Source: Streptomyces hygroscopicus | Lineage (GTDB): Bacteria > Actinomycetota > Actinomycetes > Streptomycetales > Streptomycetaceae | Direction: 5' to 3' | NCBI GenBank assembly: GCA_002021875.1 | Contig: CP018627.1 | Coordinates: forward strand, 4,216,001 to 4,280,000 | Length of the DNA stretch: 64,000 nucleotides | Shown here: one piece after another, positions 54,495 through 64,000 of the stretch | How positions within the stretch are numbered: the first letter of the stretch is position 1 | Layout: each line of letters begins with the position of its first letter | Translations under genes and position numbers: made by a program | The notes under the pieces: model-generated | The model's database searches: none | What the model was told of the DNA's origin: nothing | What the model saw: only the letters and a program-made list of their open reading frames with translations

Positions 54495-55733
54495 CTAATT
54501 GATGACGGACCGCATTCCCGGAACGAGGGCCGCCACCCCGCAGACGAAGAGCGCAGCGGCCCCCAGCGCGGGGGTGTTGAGCCCCCACGCCTCGGCCATC
54601 ACCCCGCCCAGCAGCGCGCCGAGCGGGGTGCCCGCGATCGACAGGGTGCGGAAGGCTGAACTCACCCGCCCCAGTGCCCCGTCGGGGCTGCGCTGCTGCA
54701 TCATCGTCACCTCGGTCACGTTCCAGACGATCCCCGCGAAGCCGAAGAGGCCCATGGCGGCGACCGCGACCGGCAGGCTCCGTATCGCCCCGAGGACGAC
54801 CAGGGCGCCGATCTGCGCGGTGCCGCACACCACGAGAGCGCGGGCGCGGCCCAGCTTCTCGGTGAGCCGGGCGGCCACCAGCCCCCCGATCACACTCCCG
54901 ATGCCGTACACGGTGATGACGGCCGCATAGCCGGTGTTCCCGGCGTCCAGCCAGCCGGTGATGTGCAGCACCAGGGTGGCGATGAGCGCGCCGATGCCGA
55001 TATTGCACAGCGTGGTGGAGGCGCACAGCGCCCGCAGCGTCCGGTCCCGCCACAGCACGGCCAGGCCCTCGGCGATATCGCGCCGCAGCGATCCGCCCGG
55101 CGGGCGCGGAGTCCGCTGAGGGGGCGTCACCCCCAGCGAGGCGACCAGCACGGCGGCGGCGAGATAGGTGACCGCGTCCGCCGCGAACGGCATCGCGGCG
55201 CCGAGGCCCAGCAGCACCGGCACCAGCGGGGCGCCCACGAACCGGCCCATGACCTCCTGCCCGGTCATCAGCCGGGCGTTGGCCCTGCCCAGCGCCTCCT
55301 GCCCGACCACCGAGGGCAGCAGCGCCGTGGCGGCGTTGTCGAACAGGGTCTGCAGCGTGGTCAGGGCGAAGGCGAGGGCGAGCAGCAGCCCGATGGTGGC
55401 CTGGTCCAGCCAGACCGCGACGGCGAATCCCGCCATCAGGACGGCCCGCGCGCCGTCCACCGCCCACATCGCCCGCCGCTGGTCCACCCGGTCGGCGATC
55501 GCCCCGCCGATCAGCCCGAACAGCAGCCAGGGCAGAAAGCCGCAGGCGGTCACGAGCGAGACCAGCACCGGCGAATCGGTCAGCGAGACGGCCAGCAGCG
55601 GCAGTGCCGCACCCCGCAGGGCGTCCCCGAACCGGGAGACGACCGCGGCCGCCCACAGCCGCCCGAACCCCCCGCGCCACGCGGGCACCACCGGTTTTCC
55701 GGCGCCCAGCTCACCGGCGTCCACCGCGGCCAT
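54495..55733 (-). CDS. MFS transporter (drug-efflux type)
   Basis: 412-residue 12-helix permease resembling MFS_3/enterobactin-exporter-like proteins: WAAAVVSRFGDALRGAALPL, FGLIGGAIADRVDQRRAMWA (loop 2-3), VTEVTMMQQRSPDGALGRVS. ATG 55733 has GGGGGGA upstream; the longer frame is unlikely. It is probably single, with unknown substrate. Confidence 0.9.
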   Translation of the reverse strand: MAAVDAGELGAGKPVVPAWRGGFGRLWAAAVVSRFGDALRGAALPLLAVSLTDSPVLVSLVTACGFLPWLLFGLIGGAIADRVDQRRAMWAVDGARAVLMAGFAVAVWLDQATIGLLLALAFALTTLQTLFDNAATALLPSVVGQEALGRANARLMTGQEVMGRFVGAPLVPVLLGLGAAMPFAADAVTYLAAAVLVASLGVTPPQRTPRPPGGSLRRDIAEGLAVLWRDRTLRALCASTTLCNIGIGALIATLVLHITGWLDAGNTGYAAVITVYGIGSVIGGLVAARLTEKLGRARALVVCGTAQIGALVVLGAIRSLPVAVAAMGLFGFAGIVWNVTEVTMMQQRSPDGALGRVSSAFRTLSIAGTPLGALLGGVMAEAWGLNTPALGAAALFVCGVAALVPGMRSVIN

Positions 55734-55821
55734 GACAGTCCCCCCATGCATCCGCCCCGCCCGGTGGGGCGGCTCCCCCCGGAGATTCAGCACCCCACGA
55801 CCGTAGCCCGCACCACTGACA

Positions 55822-55868
55822 ACGGCCCGGCCGCGCACCCCTCACAGGGAGGTGCCCGGCCGGGCCGT
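55822..55868 (-). terminator. Terminator of rbpA
   Basis: Long hairpin: ACGGCCCGGCCG / CGGCCGGGCCGT, continuing inward with GCACC/GGTGC, 18 bp after the rbpA stop. Confidence 0.8.
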
Positions 55869-55885
55869 CGTACCACGTTCTGTGT

Positions 55886-56221
55886 CTAGATCTCGCCCCG
55901 GAGCTTGGCGAGTGCCTCGGCGAGAATCGCCTCGCCGTCGGCGTCGCTGCGCCGCTCCCGTACGTACGCCAGATGCGTCTTGTACGGCTCGGTGCGCGGC
56001 GGGTCCGGCGGGTTGTCCCGGTCCTTGCCGGCCGGGAAGCCGCAGCGGGGGCAGTCCCACGTGTCAGGGATCTGCGCATCGCTGGCGAAGCTCGGCACGG
56101 TCTCATGCCCGTTCGAGCACCAGAAGGAGATGCGCAGGCGCGGCGCCGATTCGCCTCGCTCGGCCTCTCCCATCGGCCCCGCTCCGACCCGGCTTCCACG
56201 GATCGCGTTGCCACTTGCCAC
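55886..56221 (-). CDS. rbpA: RNA polymerase-binding protein RbpA
   Basis: 111-residue actinobacterial transcription activator that binds RNA polymerase holoenzyme with HrdB-type sigma. The sequence is essentially the Streptomyces RbpA: MASGNAIRGSRVGAGPMGEA, zinc-binding CSNGHET and CPRCGFPAG, and the sigma-interaction tail AILAEALAKLRGEI. GTG start. In S. coelicolor rbpA is under sigma-R; I could not identify a convincing sigma-R promoter by eye in the 216-bp upstream region. Confidence 0.97.
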   Translation of the reverse strand: MASGNAIRGSRVGAGPMGEAERGESAPRLRISFWCSNGHETVPSFASDAQIPDTWDCPRCGFPAGKDRDNPPDPPRTEPYKTHLAYVRERRSDADGEAILAEALAKLRGEI

Positions 56222-56437
56222 GGTCGTAACTCCCTGCGTGATGGTGCCGCGAAGCCTCGATTGGCAGCTTCGCCGCCCGGCGCCCCAGTCTACGTAAGGC
56301 CCAACGCGCGTCCAGTGAGAGGAGTTACACCCGTCCCCGAGGACGCCATGCCATCATAGGCCGCATATGGGCCCCGCTGACGACGGTACGTCAGTTATCG
56401 GGCGCCGGCCGGACCCTCAGCGGGCCCCGCCGGAGCC

Positions 56438-56671
56438 TCAGTCGAGCTTCATCAGCAGCCCGAGCACGACGATGCAGACGAACCACAGCAGCCCGACCAC
56501 CACGGTGATGCGGTCCAGGTTGCGCTCGGCGACCGAGGAGCCGCCCACCGAGGACTGCATGCCGCCACCGAACATGTCGGACAGGCCGCCGCCCTTCCCC
56601 TTGTGCATGAGCACCAACATCATCAGCAGCAGGCTGAAGACGATGAGGGCGATCGAAAACCCCATGATCAC
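56438..56671 (-). CDS. secG: Preprotein translocase subunit SecG
   Basis: 77-residue membrane component of SecYEG. Two helices (FSIALIVFSLLLMMLVLM and VVVGLLWFVCIVVLGLLM) flank the conserved loop HKGKGGGLSDMFGGGMQSS. GTG 56671 (VIMGFS) matches the known Streptomyces start better than the ATG two codons later. Confidence 0.95.
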   Translation of the reverse strand: MIMGFSIALIVFSLLLMMLVLMHKGKGGGLSDMFGGGMQSSVGGSSVAERNLDRITVVVGLLWFVCIVVLGLLMKLD

Positions 56672-56778
56672 AGCTGGACCAACCTTCTCGGGCTTGTACG
56701 GACGTCGGGGGCCGGACGGTGCGATTCCCACCGCCTCGACCCCCGACAGGGTACGACGACGCGCGCGCTAGGGCCTAC

Positions 56779-57555
56779 TCACTGGTCGCGGAAACGAACG
56801 ATCTTGACGAATTCGTCCGCGTCCAGCGCGGCCCCGCCGATCAGGGCGCCGTCCACATCCGGCTGGGCCATGATCGCGGCGACGTTCCCGGACTTCACCG
56901 AGCCGCCGTACTGGATCCGGACCTTGTCGGCGACCTCCTGGCCGTAGAGCTCGGCGAGCCGGCCGCGGATGGCCCCGCAGACCTCCTGGGCGTCCTCGGG
57001 GGTCGCGACCTCGCCGGTGCCGATCGCCCAGACCGGCTCGTAGGCGATCACGATGGTCTCGGCCTGCTCGGCGGGGATGTCCTTGAGACCGCCGTCCACC
57101 TGCGCGAGGGTGTGGGCGACCTGGTTGCCCGCCTTACGGACCTCGAGGCCCTCCCCGACGCACAGGATCGGGGTGAGGTCATGGCGGAAGGCCGCCTTGA
57201 CCTTGGCGTTGCACAGCTCGTCGGACTCGCAGTGGTACTGGCGCCGCTCCGAGTGCCCGACGACGGCGAAGGCGCACTTGAGCTTGGACAGCATCGGGCC
57301 GGAGATCTCGCCGGTGTAGGCGCCGGAGTCCTGCGCGGAGATGTCCTGGGCGCCGTACTTGATCTTCAACTTGTCGCCATCGACCAGGGTCTGCACCGAC
57401 CGCAGATCGGTGAAGGGCGGCAGCACCGCGACCTCCACGGCCTCGTAGTCCTTGTCGGCGAGCGCGAAGGCGAGCTTCTGGACATGGGCGATGGCCTCGA
57501 GGTGGTTGAGGTTCATCTTCCAGTTGCCCGCCATCAGCGGCGTACGGTCACTCAC
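56779..57555 (-). CDS. tpiA: Triosephosphate isomerase
   Basis: 258-residue TIM. Catalytic Lys in GNWKMNLN, His in VGHSERRQ, Glu in [12 protein letters not shown], and C-terminal YGGSVKSGN. It lies 5 bp after pgk. Confidence 0.97.
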   Translation of the reverse strand: MSDRTPLMAGNWKMNLNHLEAIAHVQKLAFALADKDYEAVEVAVLPPFTDLRSVQTLVDGDKLKIKYGAQDISAQDSGAYTGEISGPMLSKLKCAFAVVGHSERRQYHCESDELCNAKVKAAFRHDLTPILCVGEGLEVRKAGNQVAHTLAQVDGGLKDIPAEQAETIVIAYEPVWAIGTGEVATPEDAQEVCGAIRGRLAELYGQEVADKVRIQYGGSVKSGNVAAIMAQPDVDGALIGGAALDADEFVKIVRFRDQ

Positions 57556-57560
57556 AGTGT

Positions 57561-58763
57561 TCAGTCCTCCAGTGCGGCGAGGCCGGGGAGCGTCTTGCCC
57601 TCGAGGTATTCGAGGCTCGCTCCACCGCCGGTCGAGATGTGGCCGAAAGCGTTCTCGTCGAAGCCCAGGATCCGTACGGCCGCGGCGGAGTCGCCGCCGC
57701 CGACCACGGTGAAGGCCGGGCTGTCCAGGAGCGCCTGGGCCACGGCCCGGGTGCCCTCGGCGAAGTCGGGGTGCTCGAAGACGCCCATCGGGCCGTTCCA
57801 GAAGACGGTGGCCGCGTCGGCCAGCTTCGAGGCGTACAGCTTGCGGGTCTCCGGGCCGATATCCAGCCCCTGAAGATCGGCCGGGATCGCGTCCGCGGCG
57901 ATGACCTGCGGGTTCGCGGGGGCCTTGGTCTTCAGGTCCGGGAATTCGGACGCGGCCGTGACATCGACCGGGAGCACGAACTCCACCCCGCGCTCCTTGG
58001 CCCGGCGCAGATAGTCCTGGACCGCCGGGACCTGGTCCTCCTGCAGCAGCGAGCCGCCGACCTCATGGCCCTGGGCCTTGAGGAAGGTATAGGCCATGCC
58101 GCCGCCGATCAGGATGCGGTCGGCCTTCTCCAGCAGGTGGTCGATGACGCCGAGCTTGTCGGAGACCTTGGCGCCGCCGAGGACGACCGCGTAGGGCCGC
58201 TTGACGTCCTCGGTGAGCTTCTTCAGGACCGAGAGCTCGGCGGCGATCAGCTCGCCCGCGGCATGCGGCAGCCGGGCCGGGAGGTCGTACACGGAGGCGT
58301 GCTTACGGTGGACCGCGCCGAAGCCGTCGCCCACGTAGAGGTCGGCGAGGGTGGCGAGCCGGTCGGCGAAGGCGCCGCGCTCGGCGTCGTCCTTACTGGT
58401 CTCGCCGGCGTTGAAGCGCAGGTTCTCCAGCAGCGCGACCTCGCCGTCGCCGAGCGCCGCCACAGTGGCCTGAGCGCTCTCGTCCACGGTGTCGGTCGCG
58501 AAGGCGACCTGCTTGCCGAGGAGTTCACCGAGCCGCCGGGCGACGGGGGCGAGCGAGTACTGCGGGTCCGGGGCGCCCTTGGGGCGGCCCAGGTGCGAGG
58601 CGACGATCACCCTGGCGCCCCGGTCCAGGAGCTTGTTGATCGTCGGGACGGCGGCGCGGATCCGGCCGTCGTCGGTGATCGTCTCGCCGTCGAGCGGGAC
58701 GTTCAGATCGACGCGGACGAAGACCCGCTGCCCGGCGACCTGAAGATCGTCAATCGTCTTCAC
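57561..58763 (-). CDS. pgk: Phosphoglycerate kinase
   Basis: 400-residue [84 protein letters not shown] and [15 protein letters not shown]. It is translated from gap-pgk-tpiA mRNA or from its own promoter after the 33-bp hairpin upstream. Confidence 0.97.
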   Translation of the reverse strand: MKTIDDLQVAGQRVFVRVDLNVPLDGETITDDGRIRAAVPTINKLLDRGARVIVASHLGRPKGAPDPQYSLAPVARRLGELLGKQVAFATDTVDESAQATVAALGDGEVALLENLRFNAGETSKDDAERGAFADRLATLADLYVGDGFGAVHRKHASVYDLPARLPHAAGELIAAELSVLKKLTEDVKRPYAVVLGGAKVSDKLGVIDHLLEKADRILIGGGMAYTFLKAQGHEVGGSLLQEDQVPAVQDYLRRAKERGVEFVLPVDVTAASEFPDLKTKAPANPQVIAADAIPADLQGLDIGPETRKLYASKLADAATVFWNGPMGVFEHPDFAEGTRAVAQALLDSPAFTVVGGGDSAAAVRILGFDENAFGHISTGGGASLEYLEGKTLPGLAALED

Positions 58764-58788
58764 AGGGATGACTCCTTGATCATGGATC

Positions 58789-58821
58789 GGGGCCCGCTAC
58801 GACGCCGTCGTAGCGGGCCCC
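58789..58821 (-). terminator. Strong gap-pgk intercistronic hairpin
   Basis: Perfect 15-bp arms GGGGCCCGCTACGAC and complement with a 3-nt loop, between the gap stop (58846) and pgk start (58763). It has no T-run after it. It may partly terminate gap transcripts or protect their 3' end, giving more gap than pgk mRNA. Confidence 0.7.
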
Positions 58822-58845
58822 ATTCCTAGCTCATCGGGACAGCGG

Positions 58846-59925
<1,080 letters not shown>

Positions 59926-59958
59926 CTACCGCTATCACGGGACGTACGTGACATTGGC

Positions 59959-60003
59959 AATCGGCGGCCCATGACCACCGGAAAGTGGTACGGGCCGCCG
60001 ATT
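59959..60003 (-). terminator. Terminator after carboxypeptidase gene
   Basis: AATCGGCGGCCC / GGGCCGCCGATT (12-bp arms) with an inner ACCAC/GTGGT stem, starting 24 bp after the carboxypeptidase stop and upstream of the gap promoter. Confidence 0.8.
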
Positions 60004-60026
60004 CAGTCACGATTTGTCACGCGCTG

Positions 60027-62993
60027 TCAACGACGCAGCGCACGCAGCGCGTCGGCCACCAGCCGGGCCCTCTGGGCGGCGTCCGGGACATGCTCCAGGC
60101 CGAAGCCCAGCAGCACGGTGTCCCGGGTGGTGACGCCCGCGACGGTGTGGAAGAGCTCCCGGGAACGGGACCAGTCCCCCGAGTTCGCCGGGCTGCCCTC
60201 CGGCGCCCCCGAGACCGACCAGGGGCCGAGCGCGGTCTCGAAGCCCTCGGAGTCCTTGGCGGTGCCGCCGACGGTGAACTCGGTGCCGTCCACGAAGGCG
60301 CCCCGGCCGCCGGTGCCCGGGTCGGTGACGTACGAGACGGCCAGCTCGACCTTCTTGCCCGCGTAGCCGCTCAGGTCCACGGAGACCGGCCGCCACCCCT
60401 CGGAGGAGCCCGTCAGGCTGTTCCAGGCCCCGGTGCTGCCCTGTGCGCCGCAGCCGTCGTCGCCGGGGGTCAGGTAGTGCTTCAGGAACGGGTGCAGATT
60501 GAGCAGGAAGCCCGCCTCGCACTCGGTGGGCACCTCGGTGGAGGAACCGCCGTTCGCGTCGGGGAGGGTGGTCCAGTCGTCCTGGCCCGCGGTGTGCGCC
60601 TCGATGACCACATGGTCGTAGCCGGGCTCGGTGTCGTAGCTGAGCCGGAAGGCCAGGGCCGGTTTGTCGGCGGCGGCCACACCGGTCAGGTCGACCGTAC
60701 GGGACAGCCGCATCCAGGAGTTGTCATGGTGGCCCGCGGCCGCCATCCAGTCGCCCTCATAGGGCTGGTACGGGGTGCGCGTGCCCGGGTACGCCCCCGC
60801 GCCCGCGCTGCGGAACTGGGGGAAGTCCTTCGGCGGCAGCACATCGGAGGTGACCGTGTAGGCGCCCGCGGCGTCCAGGGGATTGCCGGGGGCGTCGCCG
60901 AGGTTCGCGCCGGTGCCCGCGAGCGCGCCGGCGCCCTGGAAGGCGGTGGGCGACTTCAGGGTGAGCCGGCTGTCGGCGCCCAGGTAGTACTGGCTGAAGT
61001 CGTCGGTGTCGGCCGGTCCCACCTCGGAGCTGCCGCCCGCCCGCTCACCGGTGGTGATCAGTTTGCCGCCCTCGTTGAGGAAGTCGCGCACCGCGAGCAG
61101 GGTCGGGCCGCCGGGCCGTTCGGCGCCGGTGTACCAGAGCACGGTCCTGAAGTGGCTCAGCGCCCCGAGCGCGGACGGCGCCCCCTGGGTGGCCACGTCC
61201 CAGACAGCGGCCTTACGGCCGTTGTCGGCCAGCGCCCGGGTGTACGCGGCGGTGTGCCGGGCCGGGGAGGTGCCGCCCTCCTCGGCGATCACCAGCGTGT
61301 CGGCGCGGGGCCGCTTGGCCACGGTGTAGGTGAACGGCTCGCTGACGGTCCGCTTGCCGCTCTTCGTACGGCCGGTGAACCAGACCTTGACCCGCTGCCC
61401 GGGGTCCGCGCCCTTGACGGCGGCGCGGTACTGGTCGAAGAGGACGTTGTCCTCGCCGCCGTAGGTCTCGCCGCCCTTCCACGCCTTCAGCGAGGCGGTG
61501 CGGGTGCGGCCGCCGTCCACGCGGTAGTTGAGCCGCTTGTCGCGAACACTCTTGCGGACGGTGACGGCGACGTCCTGGTCGCCGCCGCGGGCGTAGGACG
61601 TGGTGAAGGTGTCCGGGGTGAAGTCGGGCGCGGTCAGGCCGACGGACGAGGACGGCCGGTCCGGGTGCTCGGCGGTCTCGGCGACGGAGAGCGCGAAGGG
61701 GATGTTCTTGGTGAACTCCTGCGCGATCAGCTTCTCGTCGTCGGGGAAGGTGAAGACGGACGCGCAGTCACGCGGCTGCCAGGCGTCGTCCGGGTCGACG
61801 CCGGAGGCGGTCTGACACGTCGACATCTCCGGGGTGAACATCATCATCCCGTTGACGTTCGCGGCGTGGCCGTCGGCCTCGCCGTTGGTGGTGTACAGCT
61901 CGGAGGAGACCTGCGGGTGGTACCCGGGGATCGCGGAGTGCTCCGGGGTGCCGGCCAGGGACTTGTAGAGGACGTCGTCCGGGGTCGGGGTGGCGACCTG
62001 CCAGCCGACACCGTAGAGCAGCAGTTCGGCGGCCGAGTGGTAGTTGATGCCGTACGTGAAGCCGATGCGCTTCTCGAAGGCGTCCAGCGCCTTGGTCTCC
62101 GGCTCGGAGCCTGCGGCGGGTCCCCGGTAGGTCTCGTCGGCCGGGTCGGCGGACGAACCCTCGTTGTCGTAGCCCCACTTGTAGCCGAAGTTGCGGTTGA
62201 GGTCGACGCCGTCGCCCGCGGTGATCTTGCCGTCGCCGTTGTTGTCGCGCAGGTTCTTGCGCCACTGGCGGTTGTCCGGGCTCTGATGCGTGTAGTCGTA
62301 GCCGTCCGGGTTGGCGGACAGGACGAACCACAGTTCGGTACGGTCCACGATCTTGGTGACGCGGTCGTCCTTGCCGTAGTTGTCGAGGTAGTAGTGCATC
62401 AGCCGGCGGGTCATCTCCGGGGTGATCCACTCACGGGCGTGCTGATTGGACATGTACAGCACCGACGGCTTGCTGCCGTCGCGGGTCTTCCCTGCGCCCT
62501 TGCTCAGCTTGAGGGCGAGGATGTCCTTGCCGCGGCCGGTCTTGCCGATGCTGACGACCTTGGTGAGGCCGGGGTGGGCCCGGCCGGTCTCGACGATCTC
62601 CTGCTGGAGCCCGCCCTCGCCGCTGTAGGGGCGGAAGACGCCGTCGCCCGCGGCCTTCAGGCGGTTGCGGGTCGGTGCGGAGATCTCCTTCTCGGTGAGC
62701 CGCACGCCCTTGCCGCGCAGCGCGGCGGCCTGCTTCCCGGTGAGGTAGAGCTCGACCGGGCCGGTGCCCTTCTCGGGCACCTGCCGCCCCAGTTCGGTGC
62801 CGTCCGCCCCGGCCCGCAGCAGCAGCGGAATCTGACCCTTGGTGACCTGGGCGGTCCATACGGACAGCCCGTCGCCGGCGGGGTTCGCCGGCGGTTGTGC
62901 GGGGGCCGCGGGTGTCGCGGCCAGTCCCCCCAGGAGCAACGCGGCGAGTGCCACCACCGCGCCGCTCGATCTCACCGTGCGTCTGAGCTTCAT
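60027..62993 (-). CDS. Large secreted M14 zinc carboxypeptidase
   Basis: 988-residue secreted metallopeptidase. Signal peptide MKLRRTVRSSGAVVALAALL, cleaved near residue 35. Propeptide-like segment to about 115, then the M14 catalytic domain (about 120-460): zinc ligands in HAREWITPE and NYHSAAELL, substrate loop NPDGYDYT, DLNRNFGYKWG, catalytic Glu in MFTPEMSTCQ. The C-terminal half (about 480-988) has beta-rich modules, a glutamine-amidotransferase-like segment (TLVIAEEGGTSPARHTAAYT, VLWYTGAERPGG) and immune-inhibitor-A-like regions (AAGHHDNSWMRLSRTVDLTG, AFVDGTEF). This architecture occurs in several streptomycete secreted carboxypeptidases. ATG 62993 has AGGGGGG upstream. Confidence 0.92.
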   Translation of the reverse strand: MKLRRTVRSSGAVVALAALLLGGLAATPAAPAQPPANPAGDGLSVWTAQVTKGQIPLLLRAGADGTELGRQVPEKGTGPVELYLTGKQAAALRGKGVRLTEKEISAPTRNRLKAAGDGVFRPYSGEGGLQQEIVETGRAHPGLTKVVSIGKTGRGKDILALKLSKGAGKTRDGSKPSVLYMSNQHAREWITPEMTRRLMHYYLDNYGKDDRVTKIVDRTELWFVLSANPDGYDYTHQSPDNRQWRKNLRDNNGDGKITAGDGVDLNRNFGYKWGYDNEGSSADPADETYRGPAAGSEPETKALDAFEKRIGFTYGINYHSAAELLLYGVGWQVATPTPDDVLYKSLAGTPEHSAIPGYHPQVSSELYTTNGEADGHAANVNGMMMFTPEMSTCQTASGVDPDDAWQPRDCASVFTFPDDEKLIAQEFTKNIPFALSVAETAEHPDRPSSSVGLTAPDFTPDTFTTSYARGGDQDVAVTVRKSVRDKRLNYRVDGGRTRTASLKAWKGGETYGGEDNVLFDQYRAAVKGADPGQRVKVWFTGRTKSGKRTVSEPFTYTVAKRPRADTLVIAEEGGTSPARHTAAYTRALADNGRKAAVWDVATQGAPSALGALSHFRTVLWYTGAERPGGPTLLAVRDFLNEGGKLITTGERAGGSSEVGPADTDDFSQYYLGADSRLTLKSPTAFQGAGALAGTGANLGDAPGNPLDAAGAYTVTSDVLPPKDFPQFRSAGAGAYPGTRTPYQPYEGDWMAAAGHHDNSWMRLSRTVDLTGVAAADKPALAFRLSYDTEPGYDHVVIEAHTAGQDDWTTLPDANGGSSTEVPTECEAGFLLNLHPFLKHYLTPGDDGCGAQGSTGAWNSLTGSSEGWRPVSVDLSGYAGKKVELAVSYVTDPGTGGRGAFVDGTEFTVGGTAKDSEGFETALGPWSVSGAPEGSPANSGDWSRSRELFHTVAGVTTRDTVLLGFGLEHVPDAAQRARLVADALRALRR

Positions 62994-63117
62994 CAGCCCC
63001 CCTGGCTGTCGTGTGAAGACCCGCGGGTGCGCAGGCGCACCAGACTTGTCAGGACACATGGTCATGTCAACAGCGGCGCGCGGAACCGGTCCGTACACAA
63101 CCCTGGGGACGCAAACA

Positions 63118-63145
63118 CCCCCGGATCGCTCGTGTGATCCGGGGG
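63118..63145 (-). terminator. Terminator of whiA
   Basis: CCCCCGGATC / GATCCGGGGG, 10-bp arms and 8-nt loop, followed on the minus strand by TGTTTGCG. The preceding 63163-63232 has imperfect repeats of GCCGCTCTCGGGGCA. Confidence 0.75.
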
Positions 63146-63236
63146 CGCGGGGTGCGGCTTCGGTGCCGCTCTCGGGCGGCCGTTCTCGGGGCAGCCGCTC
63201 TCGGGGAAGCTCTCGGGGCAGCCGCTCTCGGGGCGG

Positions 63237-64000
63237 TCAGCCGACCATGCCCTCGGCCATCTCCTCGGTCAGGCTGGACTCGGTGCCGGGGATGCCCAGG
63301 TCCTGGGCGCGCTTGTCGGCCATGGCCAGCAGCCGGCGGATGCGGCCCGCGACGGCGTCCTTGGTCAGCGGCGGGTCGGCGAGGGCACCCAGTTCCTCCA
63401 GGGACGCCTGCTTGTGCTCCATGCGCAGCCGGCCGGCCGCGGCGAGGTGCTCGGGCACCTCGTCGGCCAGGATCTCCAGGGCGCGCTGCACCCGGGCCCC
63501 GGCGGCGACGGCGGCGCGGGCCGAGCGGCGCAGATTGGCGTCGTCGAAGTTGGCGAGGCGGTTGGCGGTCGCCCGCACCTCGCGTCGCATCCGCCGCTCC
63601 TCCCAGGCGAGGACCGACTCATGCGCCCCCAGCCGCGTCAACAGCGCGCCGATGGCGTCACCGTCCCGGACGACCACCCGGTCCACCCCGCGCACCTCGC
63701 GCGCCTTGGCGGCGATCTGCAGCCGGCGGGCGGCGCCGACCAGTGCGAGCGCGGCCTCCGGGCCGGGGCAGGTCACCTCCAGGGAGGACGAGCGGCCGGG
63801 CTCGGTGAGCGAGCCATGGGCGAGGAAGGCCCCGCGCCAGGCGGCCTCGGCGTCGCAGGTGGCGCCGGAGACGACCTGCGGCGGCAGCCCGCGGATCGGC
63901 CGGCCGCGGCCGTCGACCAGGCCGGTCTGCCGCGCCAGCTGGTCACCGCCCGCCACCACCCGCACCACGTACCTGCTGCCGCGGCGCAGCCCACCGGGGG
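63237..64000 (-). CDS. whiA: WhiA sporulation regulator (partial, 5' end outside window)
   Basis: C-terminal ~254 residues of a ~325-residue protein. The visible part includes the end of the LAGLIDADG-like domain ([20 protein letters not shown]) and the helix-turn-helix: [56 protein letters not shown]. WhiA acts with WhiB to activate sporulation septation genes in Streptomyces. Its position next to gap-pgk-tpiA is conserved. Confidence 0.96.
   Translation of the reverse strand, partial: PGGLRRGSRYVVRVVAGGDQLARQTGLVDGRGRPIRGLPPQVVSGATCDAEAAWRGAFLAHGSLTEPGRSSSLEVTCPGPEAALALVGAARRLQIAAKAREVRGVDRVVVRDGDAIGALLTRLGAHESVLAWEERRMRREVRATANRLANFDDANLRRSARAAVAAGARVQRALEILADEVPEHLAAAGRLRMEHKQASLEELGALADPPLTKDAVAGRIRRLLAMADKRAQDLGIPGTESSLTEEMAEGMVG

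Noticed and set aside
59985..63137. A 1050-codon plus-strand open frame across the carboxypeptidase gene
   Set aside because: Shadow of the carboxypeptidase, which has a signal peptide and catalytic motifs; the antisense product is low-complexity.

Overview
The window is high-GC, actinobacterial chromosomal DNA, almost certainly from a Streptomyces or close relative. Evidence is the GC-rich third codon positions, frequent GTG starts, ATGA/GTGA start-stop overlaps, and a conserved core order (ctaA, ctaB, tkt-tal-zwf-opcA-pgl, pgi, rbpA, secG, tpiA-pgk-gap, whiA) typical of Streptomyces central chromosomes. I see no tRNA, rRNA, CRISPR array, insertion sequence or prophage.

Bases 1-15,500 are an accessory metabolic region. 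A sugar-acid module (1-4871, minus strand) holds two ABC sugar permeases, an IlvD/EDD-family dehydratase, a DapA-family aldolase/dehydratase and a GntR regulator. Then come a small P-loop kinase, an MFS exporter, an ornithine-cyclodeaminase-family gene divergent from a GntR regulator, a 0.7-kb stretch of gene remnants (about 8.9-9.6 kb), a uronate catabolic module (unknown protein, kdgD, divergent udh), a TetR regulator divergent from a Tet(X)-like flavin monooxygenase, and a 5'-truncated isochorismatase-family gene.

Bases 15,500-33,250 hold two tandem membrane Ser/Thr kinases with C-terminal beta-propeller sensors, a TetR/EamA-transporter pair with a large inverted-repeat operator, a TerD-family protein, a luciferase-like oxidoreductase, a Tat-exported PhoX phosphatase with a PHO-box-like site, a 1-kb repeat-rich non-coding stretch, an acidic protein of unknown function, a secreted nuclease, dapD, a 36-bp minisatellite, and a TetR/SMR efflux operon.

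Bases 33,250-45,600 contain the whole SUF iron-sulfur operon (sufR-sufB-sufD-Rieske-sufC-sufS-sufU-sufT, minus strand, closed by a strong terminator). A CAAC-N6-GTTG site lies at the sufR start. An ABC exporter pair is divergent to it, followed by ctaA, an amidohydrolase, a small conserved protein and ctaB. Together these supply Fe-S clusters and heme A for respiration.

Bases 45,600-64,000 are central carbon metabolism and housekeeping: the pentose-phosphate operon tkt-tal-zwf-opcA-pgl (plus), pgi and an MFS gene (minus), rbpA, secG, the glycolytic run gap-pgk-tpiA, a large secreted M14 carboxypeptidase, and the 3' part of whiA cut by the window edge.
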